Positions 57,509-64,000 of a DNA stretch of 64,000 bases are shown in pieces. Position 1 is the stretch's first letter. The number at the start of each line of letters is the position of its first letter. Both the position numbers and the translations under genes were made by a program. Source of the DNA: Paenibacillus macerans (GTDB lineage Bacteria > Bacillota > Bacilli > Paenibacillales > Paenibacillaceae); the NCBI RefSeq assembly GCF_023715465.1, contig NZ_JAMBOE010000003.1, forward strand, positions 372,001 through 436,000. Direction: 5' to 3'. The notes below the pieces were generated by a model. The model was not told where the DNA came from. It saw nothing but the letters and a program-made list of their open reading frames with translations, and did not search any database.

Positions 57509-60190
57509 CTATGGGTGATCCTGCTTACCGCCATTAAGCACTTGCACAAATCCATTTGTCCCATCTACACGAACATAAGATCCATCTTTGATGATTTCTG
57601 TCGCTTTTTCGATACCGACAACTGCAGGTATCCCATATTCGCGGGCAACGACAGAACCATGCGTCATCATGCCGCCTACTTCCGTAATGAGCCCGACAGC
57701 GGAAATAAATAATGGTGTCCACCCCGGGTCTGTGTAGGGGGCGACTAATATTTCTCCAGGTTGAAGCTTCGCTTCCTCTGGTTTAAGAACAACCCTTGCG
57801 ATACCTTCCACTACGCCCGCTGAAACCGGTGTGCCAATAATTGCCCCTGCCGGAGCATTGCCTTCGCGCAATTTCCCAGTTATGATTTCTCCTTCGCTAG
57901 TCATTACGCGAGGAGATTTGAGCTTTAAGTTATGCTCATACTGTTTTTCCCTAGCTTTAACAATTTCTTGGACATTTCCAGTAAATCGATTTTCAATTAA
58001 TTCAATAATCTCCTCAAGCGTAAAATAAAAAACATCCTCTTCACGCCGTATTGCACCTTTTCTGACAAGAGCTCGCGCTTCCTCAAGAATCGCTCGTTTA
58101 TAAATGTACATCACTATTACAAGTACAAATTTATGGTGCTCCCGCATCCCCATTAACGTACGATATTGTTGAATTAGACGAGACACCGTCCTTCTCTCCT
58201 GAGGAGGGTACTGCGCTGTAATTTCTTGAACCGCCTCCACGGCTTCGAGCTCGCCTTGCTTAAATTTCTTCCTATGTTCCCCAGCGGAAGAAGTCCGGAT
58301 GTTACTTAAGATGCTAGGAACAAGGAGGATCGGTTCTTCAATCCATCGGGGTTTCGTAATATCGATTTCACCAACAGCCCGCATGCCATATTGTTGTAAA
58401 AAGCAATCCAATGCATGACGAAACTCCATCCCTCCGGTAATGTTTGCAAGCTCGTCATAAAATCTGCTATCGCTAGCACGCTGCAGATGCTGAGTTACTT
58501 CGGGATACAACCGCGCAACATCGGCGAGATCGCCTAGCGACAAACCCATCTCCGCCGTGACATTGCCGGGTAATGATTTGTTCAATTTGTTCAACAGGGC
58601 AACACGCCTGATTTCACCGAACTGTTTGTCCAGCATTTTCTTGAGACGGCCAGAGGTCAGGATACCCGCAATCCAGTATACGGCAACTTTAGAGAGCACA
58701 TCAGGCAACATACGTCCCATGCTGTGTCGAACCAGACGAATTCGCTCCGACCCGGACGTTCCGAATATTTCTTTCTCGGTATGTGCAACAATCTTTTCAA
58801 TTAGGTCGTTCGCAGCTTTAGCCGCATGATTTGGATTTTTGAACCTCAAATTGTTGAATACTTTTAATGCAGCAGGGATAAGGATCGGCACCATTTTCCT
58901 CCCAACTTGCATGACCGTCTTTTTCGGTACAGAAACTTGCTGGAAGGCATCGCGCTTAGTAACTTCGTTTAGAGCCGCGGCTAACAACTCATCCATACCA
59001 CCAAATACTTTCAATAGCCGGTTACGGACAGGCTTAATGGACAAGGGTCCCGTGAAATCAGCAAACGCTCGCCCGCCTGCCTCACGTAGAAATTGAAAGG
59101 CATGGGAATCCGGACTTTTCTTTAAAAATCCAGTAATATTGCTCATAAGCGACATAGCGAGCGGTTTCATCGGATCAGTCATCACTTGAATGTAACCAAA
59201 ATTAACGAACACATGAAAATGGTTGTCGGACACTTGTGGTACAGGGTACAACGATGTAATCGGCCGGCTTTGCAGAATATAAAATTTGCCTTCTGCATAA
59301 CCCCATTCAATGTCTTGCTCTAACCCATAATGCGTTTCAATGCGCTGGCCAATCGCTGCAAGCTCAATAATCCTCTGATCAGGTAAAGCCTGCTGTTGTT
59401 GCTGTTCGAGCGGGAGCTGTTTTGTGACGGTTCCCCCTTCTGGAACACCGTAGATTGCGATCTCCTTTTTTGAAATTTGCTTCTTGGTAATTTTTCCAAA
59501 TCGAACCTGATATAAATCCGCTGTGACTAAACCAGAAACTAAGGCTTCGCCTAGTCCGAAACTTGCATCGATGGATACTGTGTTTCGTTGCCCCGTTATC
59601 GGGTCCGCAGTAAACATAATTCCTGCAACTCCCGGGAAGACCATCTCTTGAACCACCACGGATAGAAATACATTTCGGTGGTCGAAACCATTTTTTGCCC
59701 GATATGAGATGGCCCTGTCGGTAAATAAGGAGGCCCAGCATCGTTGAATGGCTCCAAGAAGCGACTCTAAACCGCAGATATTCAAATATGTATCCTGCTG
59801 TCCTGCAAACGATGCTGTTGGCAGGTCCTCCGCGGTTGCACTGGAGCGAACAGCATAAGCCTTATTCTGGCCTTGTGCTTTCCACGCCTTCAAAATCGCG
59901 GAATGAATGTCTTCAGGCATCCTTAACGAAATAAGATGATCTCGAATCTGTTGCCCATATACACGGATTCGTTCTAAATCGTCATGTTTGATATGGTCTA
60001 ATTGAGTGAATAGCTGAACTATCGATTCGCTTGTTTGAATGAACGTGCGGTAAGCAGTCGTTGTAACACAAAAACCTTGAGGAACAGGCATGCCAGCTTT
60101 TGTCATCTCACCAAGATTGGCCCCTTTACCGCCCACTTCAGGTAAATGGGACTTGTCGATCTCGAAGAAATTCAGTACATATTTCTCCAT
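57509..60190 (-). CDS. rph: rifampicin phosphotransferase / PEP-synthase-like enzyme
   Basis: 893 residues. The ATP-binding half begins VGGKGANLGEMTKAGMPVPQGFCVTT, with YAVRSSATAEDLPTASFAGQQDTYLN and IDASFGLGEALVSGLV. A middle helical domain includes GMRAVGEIDITKPRWIEEPILLVPSILSNI, and the swivelling His domain reads EVGGMMTHGSVVAREYGIPAVVG. This order (ATP - RIF - His domain) is that of Rph enzymes, which move the beta-phosphate of ATP to rifamycins; the related YvkC-type PEP synthases are the alternative. AGGAGG before the ATG; it stands alone. Confidence 0.78.
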   Translation of the reverse strand: MEKYVLNFFEIDKSHLPEVGGKGANLGEMTKAGMPVPQGFCVTTTAYRTFIQTSESIVQLFTQLDHIKHDDLERIRVYGQQIRDHLISLRMPEDIHSAILKAWKAQGQNKAYAVRSSATAEDLPTASFAGQQDTYLNICGLESLLGAIQRCWASLFTDRAISYRAKNGFDHRNVFLSVVVQEMVFPGVAGIMFTADPITGQRNTVSIDASFGLGEALVSGLVTADLYQVRFGKITKKQISKKEIAIYGVPEGGTVTKQLPLEQQQQQALPDQRIIELAAIGQRIETHYGLEQDIEWGYAEGKFYILQSRPITSLYPVPQVSDNHFHVFVNFGYIQVMTDPMKPLAMSLMSNITGFLKKSPDSHAFQFLREAGGRAFADFTGPLSIKPVRNRLLKVFGGMDELLAAALNEVTKRDAFQQVSVPKKTVMQVGRKMVPILIPAALKVFNNLRFKNPNHAAKAANDLIEKIVAHTEKEIFGTSGSERIRLVRHSMGRMLPDVLSKVAVYWIAGILTSGRLKKMLDKQFGEIRRVALLNKLNKSLPGNVTAEMGLSLGDLADVARLYPEVTQHLQRASDSRFYDELANITGGMEFRHALDCFLQQYGMRAVGEIDITKPRWIEEPILLVPSILSNIRTSSAGEHRKKFKQGELEAVEAVQEITAQYPPQERRTVSRLIQQYRTLMGMREHHKFVLVIVMYIYKRAILEEARALVRKGAIRREEDVFYFTLEEIIELIENRFTGNVQEIVKAREKQYEHNLKLKSPRVMTSEGEIITGKLREGNAPAGAIIGTPVSAGVVEGIARVVLKPEEAKLQPGEILVAPYTDPGWTPLFISAVGLITEVGGMMTHGSVVAREYGIPAVVGIEKATEIIKDGSYVRVDGTNGFVQVLNGGKQDHP

Positions 60191-60276
60191 TGCCTAAGCC
60201 TCCTTTATATACATCATATTCCAGAACGACATGGTGATCCAGAAAAAGGACATGATCAAAGTACAGACAGAATATG

Positions 60277-60427
60277 CTTTCCCCAGGCTATTTTTTTGTG
60301 GCCAAAAGGAGACGCTGGTTTTCCAAGCCCCCAGCTTGCCGCGAACCCAAGCCGTCAAGAAGAGGAGCAGTTCGAAGGAGATAAAAACGTGGAATCAAGA
60401 AAAACGTGGCTCGTCGCCAAATGTTAA
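60277..60427 (+). pseudogene. probable third trace of the guanidine exporter leader
   Basis: CCCAGGCTATTTTTTTGTGGCCAAA (within 60277-60305) repeats the riboswitch terminator end and following bases of 14595-14620. Further on, AAGGAG is followed by GTG and the short frame VESRKTWLVAKC, which resembles the start of ykkC (MNKTWISV). The aptamer is not present. The remaining 60191-60433 stretch has no recognisable gene. Confidence 0.4.
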
Positions 60428-60433
60428 AAAAAG

Positions 60434-60482
60434 AAAAAGCGAGCATTAGTGGAAATCCGACCACTCACACTCGCTCTTTTTC
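60434..60482. terminator. bidirectional terminator after mtnN
   Basis: GCGAG / CTCGC and AGTGG / CCACT stems with a run of A before and TCTTTTT after; on the minus strand the T-run is TTTTTCTTTTTTT. It closes the methionine-recycling operon. Confidence 0.75.
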
Positions 60483-60573
60483 ATTCTCAAAATGGATTCA
60501 TTTACTGTAGTTTCTTCACATTAGCCACGATTTGATTATTTCCCTACTCTGTATCAATAGCTTTCGCCGAAGG

Positions 60574-61332
60574 TCAGGTTAAGCGGGACGAGTCCCTACC
60601 CAAAAATGTTATACTTTTTGATAGACCCGACTGAAGCTGCTGAATTAGCAGATCCGTAAAGTGTGCGGCATGAGCGGCAACGGCATCCAAATTATCATCG
60701 AAGCTGTTAGCCGTCACACCGCCCTGTCCGGCGATATCCGATACCGCTTTTACGGCTAATACCGGTATTCCATATTGCGCAGCGGCCTGCACTATGCCCA
60801 GCCCTTCCATATCCGATACCTTGGCGGCGGGGAAGGTTGATTTGATCCTTTCTACCCGCTCCGGCTCACTCATGAATGAATCCAGAGTCAGTACTAATCC
60901 GAAATCGAGAGAATACTGGAGTTCTGCCGCTGCCGCTACTCTCCTCGCCTGATCCAGCAAGGCAGCATCCAGATCGTAGCTGGCTGGCATTTGCGGAACC
61001 TGACCGGGTTCATAACCGAAGCAAGTCGCATCAACATCGCCATAAATGTACTGCGTTGCGACAACGACATTGCCAACGCTCAATCCTGCGCCAAATGCGC
61101 CAGCCGATCCGGAATTTAGGATCAAATCCGGCTGATACCGTTCGATCAACAGCGTGGTTGCGACGGCTGCATTGACCTTGCCGATGCCGCTTTCTACGAG
61201 GATTAGGGATTGGCCCCGATACACAGCTTCCTCAATGATAACCTTGCCTACTTGGGTCCTGGCCGTAATTTGTGCCTGACTGCGAAAAGGAGTTATCTCC
61301 TCCTCCATCGCCGTAATTATAGCAATCCGCAT
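60574..61332 (-). CDS. mtnN: 5'-methylthioadenosine/S-adenosylhomocysteine nucleosidase
   Basis: 252 residues. IAIITAMEEEITPF is the MTAN start with the catalytic Glu near residue 11; ILVESGIGKVNAAVATTLLIERYQPDLILNSGSAGAF and the ribose-binding SDMEGLGIVQAA with AVSDIAG follow. The latter is usually VEMEGAA. It splits SAH and MTA, giving S-ribosylhomocysteine for LuxS. It lies 9 bases after metQ. Confidence 0.92.
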   Translation of the reverse strand: MRIAIITAMEEEITPFRSQAQITARTQVGKVIIEEAVYRGQSLILVESGIGKVNAAVATTLLIERYQPDLILNSGSAGAFGAGLSVGNVVVATQYIYGDVDATCFGYEPGQVPQMPASYDLDAALLDQARRVAAAAELQYSLDFGLVLTLDSFMSEPERVERIKSTFPAAKVSDMEGLGIVQAAAQYGIPVLAVKAVSDIAGQGGVTANSFDDNLDAVAAHAAHFTDLLIQQLQSGLSKSITFLGRDSSRLT

Positions 61333-61341
61333 GGAGCCTCT

Positions 61342-62190
61342 CTATTCTTGCAGATAAGAGATCGGCTTATCTACAGGCACCTTTGTGCCGCCGAACTCCT
61401 GCTCAATATATTTCTGCGTATCCTCGTTGTGATACAACTCACCTAATTTCAAAATGCCTGGATCATTTTGCTTTTCGGAAGTAGTCGCCAGCACATTGAT
61501 GCTATTCTTCGTATCTACGGAAACTTCCTCATGGAACAAGGAGTCCTTCAGAACATTCAATCCGCCTTCCATAGCAATCGTATTGCCGATCAGTACCAGA
61601 TCGACGTCTTGAATCACCCGCGGGCCGGTCGTATCGTCGATCAGCTTGAACTTCAGATTTTTAGGATTATCGACAATATCGTTAACCGTACCTGTCCCCA
61701 AATTAAAATCATCCTTCAATTTGATCAATCCGGCAGTCTGCAGCAGGCTTAAGCCTCTGGCCGTATTGGCCGGGTTATCTGCCAGGGCGACGAGGGCGCC
61801 GTCCGGAACCTCCTTAATATCCTTGATCTTCTGTGAATAGATGCCCATCGGCTCAAGATACGTGGTCGCTGTTGCTACCAGGTTGGCATTGCTTTCTTTA
61901 TTATAGTTGACGAGATAAGCCCAGGATTGAAAAGCATTCACATCGACTTCGCCTTCATTGGTAGCGTTATTCAACTCTACGCCGCCATTGATCTCCTTGA
62001 CTTCAATATTAAGCTTGGCATCCTTGGCCGCCTGTGATTGCGCGATATGCTTCCAAATCTGAGCATCGGAGCCCTGCGAACCAATGACAATCTTCTCGCC
62101 ATCGCCCGATGATTTGCCGCCGCAGCCCGCAGTCGCCAGTATCAATACCAATCCGAGTGCTAGTCCGCCCCATAGTTTACTTTTACCCAT
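61342..62190 (-). CDS. metQ: methionine ABC transporter substrate-binding lipoprotein
   Basis: 282 residues. The signal peptide ends in the lipobox ILATAGCGGK. KIVIGSQGSDAQIWKHIAQSQAAKDAKLNIEVKEINGGVELNNATNEGEVDVNAFQSWAYL is the NlpA/MetQ fold, and VALADNPANTARGLSLLQTAGLIKL is conserved. It binds methionine and delivers it to MetNI. AGGGGAG precedes the ATG. Unusually it is separated from metI by luxS and an SDR gene. Confidence 0.9.
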   Translation of the reverse strand: MGKSKLWGGLALGLVLILATAGCGGKSSGDGEKIVIGSQGSDAQIWKHIAQSQAAKDAKLNIEVKEINGGVELNNATNEGEVDVNAFQSWAYLVNYNKESNANLVATATTYLEPMGIYSQKIKDIKEVPDGALVALADNPANTARGLSLLQTAGLIKLKDDFNLGTGTVNDIVDNPKNLKFKLIDDTTGPRVIQDVDLVLIGNTIAMEGGLNVLKDSLFHEEVSVDTKNSINVLATTSEKQNDPGILKLGELYHNEDTQKYIEQEFGGTKVPVDKPISYLQE

Positions 62191-62229
62191 ATGATCTTCT
62201 CCCCTTTTTATCTGGATGCAATTTTTCTC

Positions 62230-63000
62230 CTAATGCATGGTCATACCGCCAGTTACATTGATGGCTTGGCCTGTCATATACGAAGACAATGGACTGGCCA
62301 AAAACAGAGCGACGTTGGCAACATCCCTGACCTCGGCCGTTCTGCCCAGCGGAATTTGGGAACAGTCCTCCGCATAGATCTCCTCGGCCGTCATGCCGCG
62401 GATTAATCCGCCTTCGGCACGCTCCCGATGCTTCATCGGCGTCTCCACAATACCCGGACATATCGCATTGACGAGTATGTTATGCCGTGCCAGCTCAATC
62501 GCCATCACCTTGGTCAATCCAAGAACCGCATGCTTCGATGCGCAATATCCGCCCATAGCCCGATAGCCGTTCTTGCCGGCCTGCGAAGCCATTTGGATAA
62601 TTCTGCCCGGCTTTCCGGCATCGACCATCGCTTTCGCAAATACTTTCGATACCAGGTATAACCCCGTAGAATTAATGGAGAATACCTTCTCCCAATCCTC
62701 CAGCTTGCTGTCAATCACGTAATCCATCGTGGAAATGCCAGCGCAATTCACAACGATATCCGGAACCCCCGCCTGTTCCAACACAATATTTGACCAGCGA
62801 TAGATATCCTCTGATCGGGACAAATCCAATCTGGACTCAAACAACTGCCCGTTAACTTCTTTATAATCCCCTTCATGAGCGAGATCGGCAGAAATGACCC
62901 TGGCCCCACTCTGCAGTAGAATTTGTACGATGCCTTGTCCAATGCCTGAATTGCCCCCGGTTACAACCGCCGTTTGAAGCGATAAATCCAAAGTAATCAT
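62230..63000 (-). CDS. short-chain dehydrogenase/reductase in the luxS operon
   Basis: 256 residues, classical SDR. VVTGGNSGIGQG (cofactor), NCAGIS, the catalytic Ser in IIQMASQAGKNG, and YCASK (Tyr/Lys) are intact; GYCASKHAVLGLTKVMAIELARHNILVNAICPGIVETPM is typical. The Asp after the second strand (SADLA) suggests NAD(H). Its ATG is 5 bases after the luxS stop, so it is translationally close to LuxS. A role on a sugar- or DPD-like product of LuxS is possible but only inferred. Confidence 0.87.
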   Translation of the reverse strand: MITLDLSLQTAVVTGGNSGIGQGIVQILLQSGARVISADLAHEGDYKEVNGQLFESRLDLSRSEDIYRWSNIVLEQAGVPDIVVNCAGISTMDYVIDSKLEDWEKVFSINSTGLYLVSKVFAKAMVDAGKPGRIIQMASQAGKNGYRAMGGYCASKHAVLGLTKVMAIELARHNILVNAICPGIVETPMKHRERAEGGLIRGMTAEEIYAEDCSQIPLGRTAEVRDVANVALFLASPLSSYMTGQAINVTGGMTMH

Positions 63001-63005
63001 GGCTA

Positions 63006-63467
63006 TTACAATACTCTTTCAAAAGGATCTCTGCTGATTCCGGCTTGCAATACGATCTTCGCGTATTCTTGAGCAGAGAACAGGGAATGATCCTTGTAAT
63101 TACCGCATTCCAGCGCGGAGACAGCCGGAACCTCGGTTGTTTCCAGCACGCGCTTCAGCGTTCTTTCCAAGGCGGATGCGATCTCTTCGGGATCATGCTC
63201 ATTCCAGAGAATCAGATAATATCCCGTTCTGCATCCCATCGGAGAAATATCGATGATGCCTTGAATCTCGTCTCTCATATAGGTAGCGAGCAGATGCTCA
63301 AGGGTATGAAGTGCTGCCGTCGGAATCGCGTCTTTATTCGGCTGCAGGAAGCGAAGATCATATTTTTGCACAGTGCTGCCTTTTTCGTCATGCTCAAGCC
63401 CTGCCGCCCTGACATAAGGAGCCTTTACGATTGTGTGGTCCAATTGGAAGCTTTCTACTTTTGCCAT
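63006..63467 (-). CDS. luxS: S-ribosylhomocysteine lyase (AI-2 synthase)
   Basis: 153 residues. HTLEHLLA holds the zinc ligands His54 and His58 with Glu57; ALECGNYKDHS carries the third ligand Cys121; PMGCRTG holds the catalytic Cys79. It cleaves S-ribosylhomocysteine to homocysteine and DPD, the AI-2 precursor. It works directly after MtnN, which lies in the same operon. AAAGGA precedes the ATG. Confidence 0.95.
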   Translation of the reverse strand: MAKVESFQLDHTIVKAPYVRAAGLEHDEKGSTVQKYDLRFLQPNKDAIPTAALHTLEHLLATYMRDEIQGIIDISPMGCRTGYYLILWNEHDPEEIASALERTLKRVLETTEVPAVSALECGNYKDHSLFSAQEYAKIVLQAGISRDPFERVL

Positions 63468-63565
63468 TGTTCTTCAGTCCTTTTTATAATGTTGTATATT
63501 TAACCAGTACCTGCCCAGAGGCTAGAGGCAGTATACTGCACAAACCGTAGTAATAACCCGAGGTG

Positions 63566-64000
63566 TCAATGCGTCGTCTTCTTGGTGAAATAATCCCCGA
63601 TGAATTGGCACACAAACACCAGAATCAAGATCAGAATCGTAGCCACAAGTGTAATATCCGTCTGAAATCGGTTGTACCCCTTATTGATTGCCAGGCTGCC
63701 CAAGCCGCCCGAGCCGATGGCCCCAGCCATCGTGGTCAGTCCAATCAGGTTAATGATCGTCACCGAGGAGGCCCTGATAATCGCAGACAAGCCTTCTTTC
63801 AGATACACGCGGAAAATAATCTCAACCGGTCCCGACCCCATAGACTGAGCTGCTTCAATAATCCCGGAATCAACTTCTACTAACGCATTCTGTATTTGCC
63901 GGGCATAGAAAGGCACGATGCCGATGACCAGGGGCACAATCGCCGCATTCATGCCGATCGATGTGCCCGTAATAAGACGGGTAAGCGGCACGACAACAGC
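63566..64000 (-). CDS. metI: methionine ABC transporter permease, C-terminal part (cut by window edge)
   Basis: The frame is open to the edge (about 144 residues). IPLTRLITGTSIG-like start, PLVIGIVPFYARQIQNALVEVDSGIIEAAQSMGSGPVEIIFRVYLKEGLSAIIRASSVTIINLIGLTTMAGAIGSGGLG is the MetI EAA region and following helices. It is the membrane channel of MetNIQ. It lies 98 bases before luxS. Confidence 0.9.
   Translation of the reverse strand, partial: AVVVPLTRLITGTSIGMNAAIVPLVIGIVPFYARQIQNALVEVDSGIIEAAQSMGSGPVEIIFRVYLKEGLSAIIRASSVTIINLIGLTTMAGAIGSGGLGSLAINKGYNRFQTDITLVATILILILVFVCQFIGDYFTKKTTH

Noticed and set aside
57221..57712. 163-codon plus-strand frame
   Set aside because: Spans the terminator hairpin and the 3' end of the PEP-synthase-like gene in antisense; no family match.

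Overview
The window looks like a chromosome segment of a low-to-mid GC, spore-former-type Firmicute, most likely Paenibacillaceae. Pointers are the strong AGGAGG ribosome sites, GTG/TTG starts, a YesM/YesN two-component pair beside a CUT1 sugar ABC transporter, LicT-type antitermination, CcpA (cre)-like sites, a guanidine-I riboswitch with ykkC/ykkD-type exporters, PaiA, and an S-layer/wall style polysaccharide deacetylase. Species cannot be fixed from the sequence alone.

Layout. 0-8.4 kb: an MFS permease (cut by the window edge), ROK regulator, SDR, MarR regulator with its operators, VOC protein, macrolide-type glycosyltransferase, secreted protein of unknown function, a GPH permease remnant, a small membrane protein and an internally deleted AraC regulator. 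8.5-13.8 kb: a closed operon PTS EIIBC - RpiR/SIS regulator - M81 (MlrC) peptidase - M24-like protein, with a cre-like site in front and a terminator behind. 13.8-20 kb: a gene graveyard (EamA, Crp/Fnr, integrase, glutamate racemase and antiterminator fragments, a tRNA-Leu 3' half) around an intact guanidine riboswitch - ykkCD - marR - paiA cassette, another GNAT, a tautomerase and nitronate monooxygenase. 20-23.2 kb: YbfB-type MFS permease, dehalogenase-like hydrolase, divergent LysR. 23.3-28.3 kb: LicT - PTS EIIBCA - ChbG deacetylase - ceramidase-like hydrolase, with two RAT/terminator switches. 28.7-36.4 kb: a compact regulon of acrylyl-CoA-reductase-type oxidoreductase, ApbE, a three-domain OYE/FMN_bind/FAD reductase, TetR regulator and a class III CoA-transferase. 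36.5-43.8 kb: AEC transporter and a Lac/Cel-type PTS operon (IIA, IIB, IIC, YhcH, GH1) with a divergent PRD activator. 43.8-53 kb: nucleoside-hydrolase-like protein, split transketolase, two CUT1 permeases, binding lipoprotein, YesN, and a frameshifted YesM. 53-55.1 kb: a second, decaying copy of the guanidine cassette. 55.2-60.5 kb: a multidomain wall hydrolase and a rifampicin-phosphotransferase/PEP-synthase-like enzyme. 60.5-64 kb: mtnN, metQ, an SDR, luxS and metI (cut by the edge), a methionine-recycling/AI-2 cluster.

The most notable signal is at 28.7-36.4 kb. A 17-bp operator (TTGACCGGTCAGAATAA) occurs three times, each time holding the -35 box of a promoter with a 17-bp spacer to the -10. 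It ties the oxidoreductase, the self-flavinylating reductase with its ApbE, and the CoA-transferase to the resident TetR regulator. The gene set reads as a pathway for reducing or detoxifying a small unsaturated carboxylate and/or its CoA ester; the substrate is inferred, not shown. Second is a GH1 enzyme whose acid/base Glu is Gln (as in plant myrosinases) inside a PTS operon. Third is the duplicated guanidine/polyamine cassette, whose two copies diverge progressively along their length, with a probable third trace at 60.3 kb.
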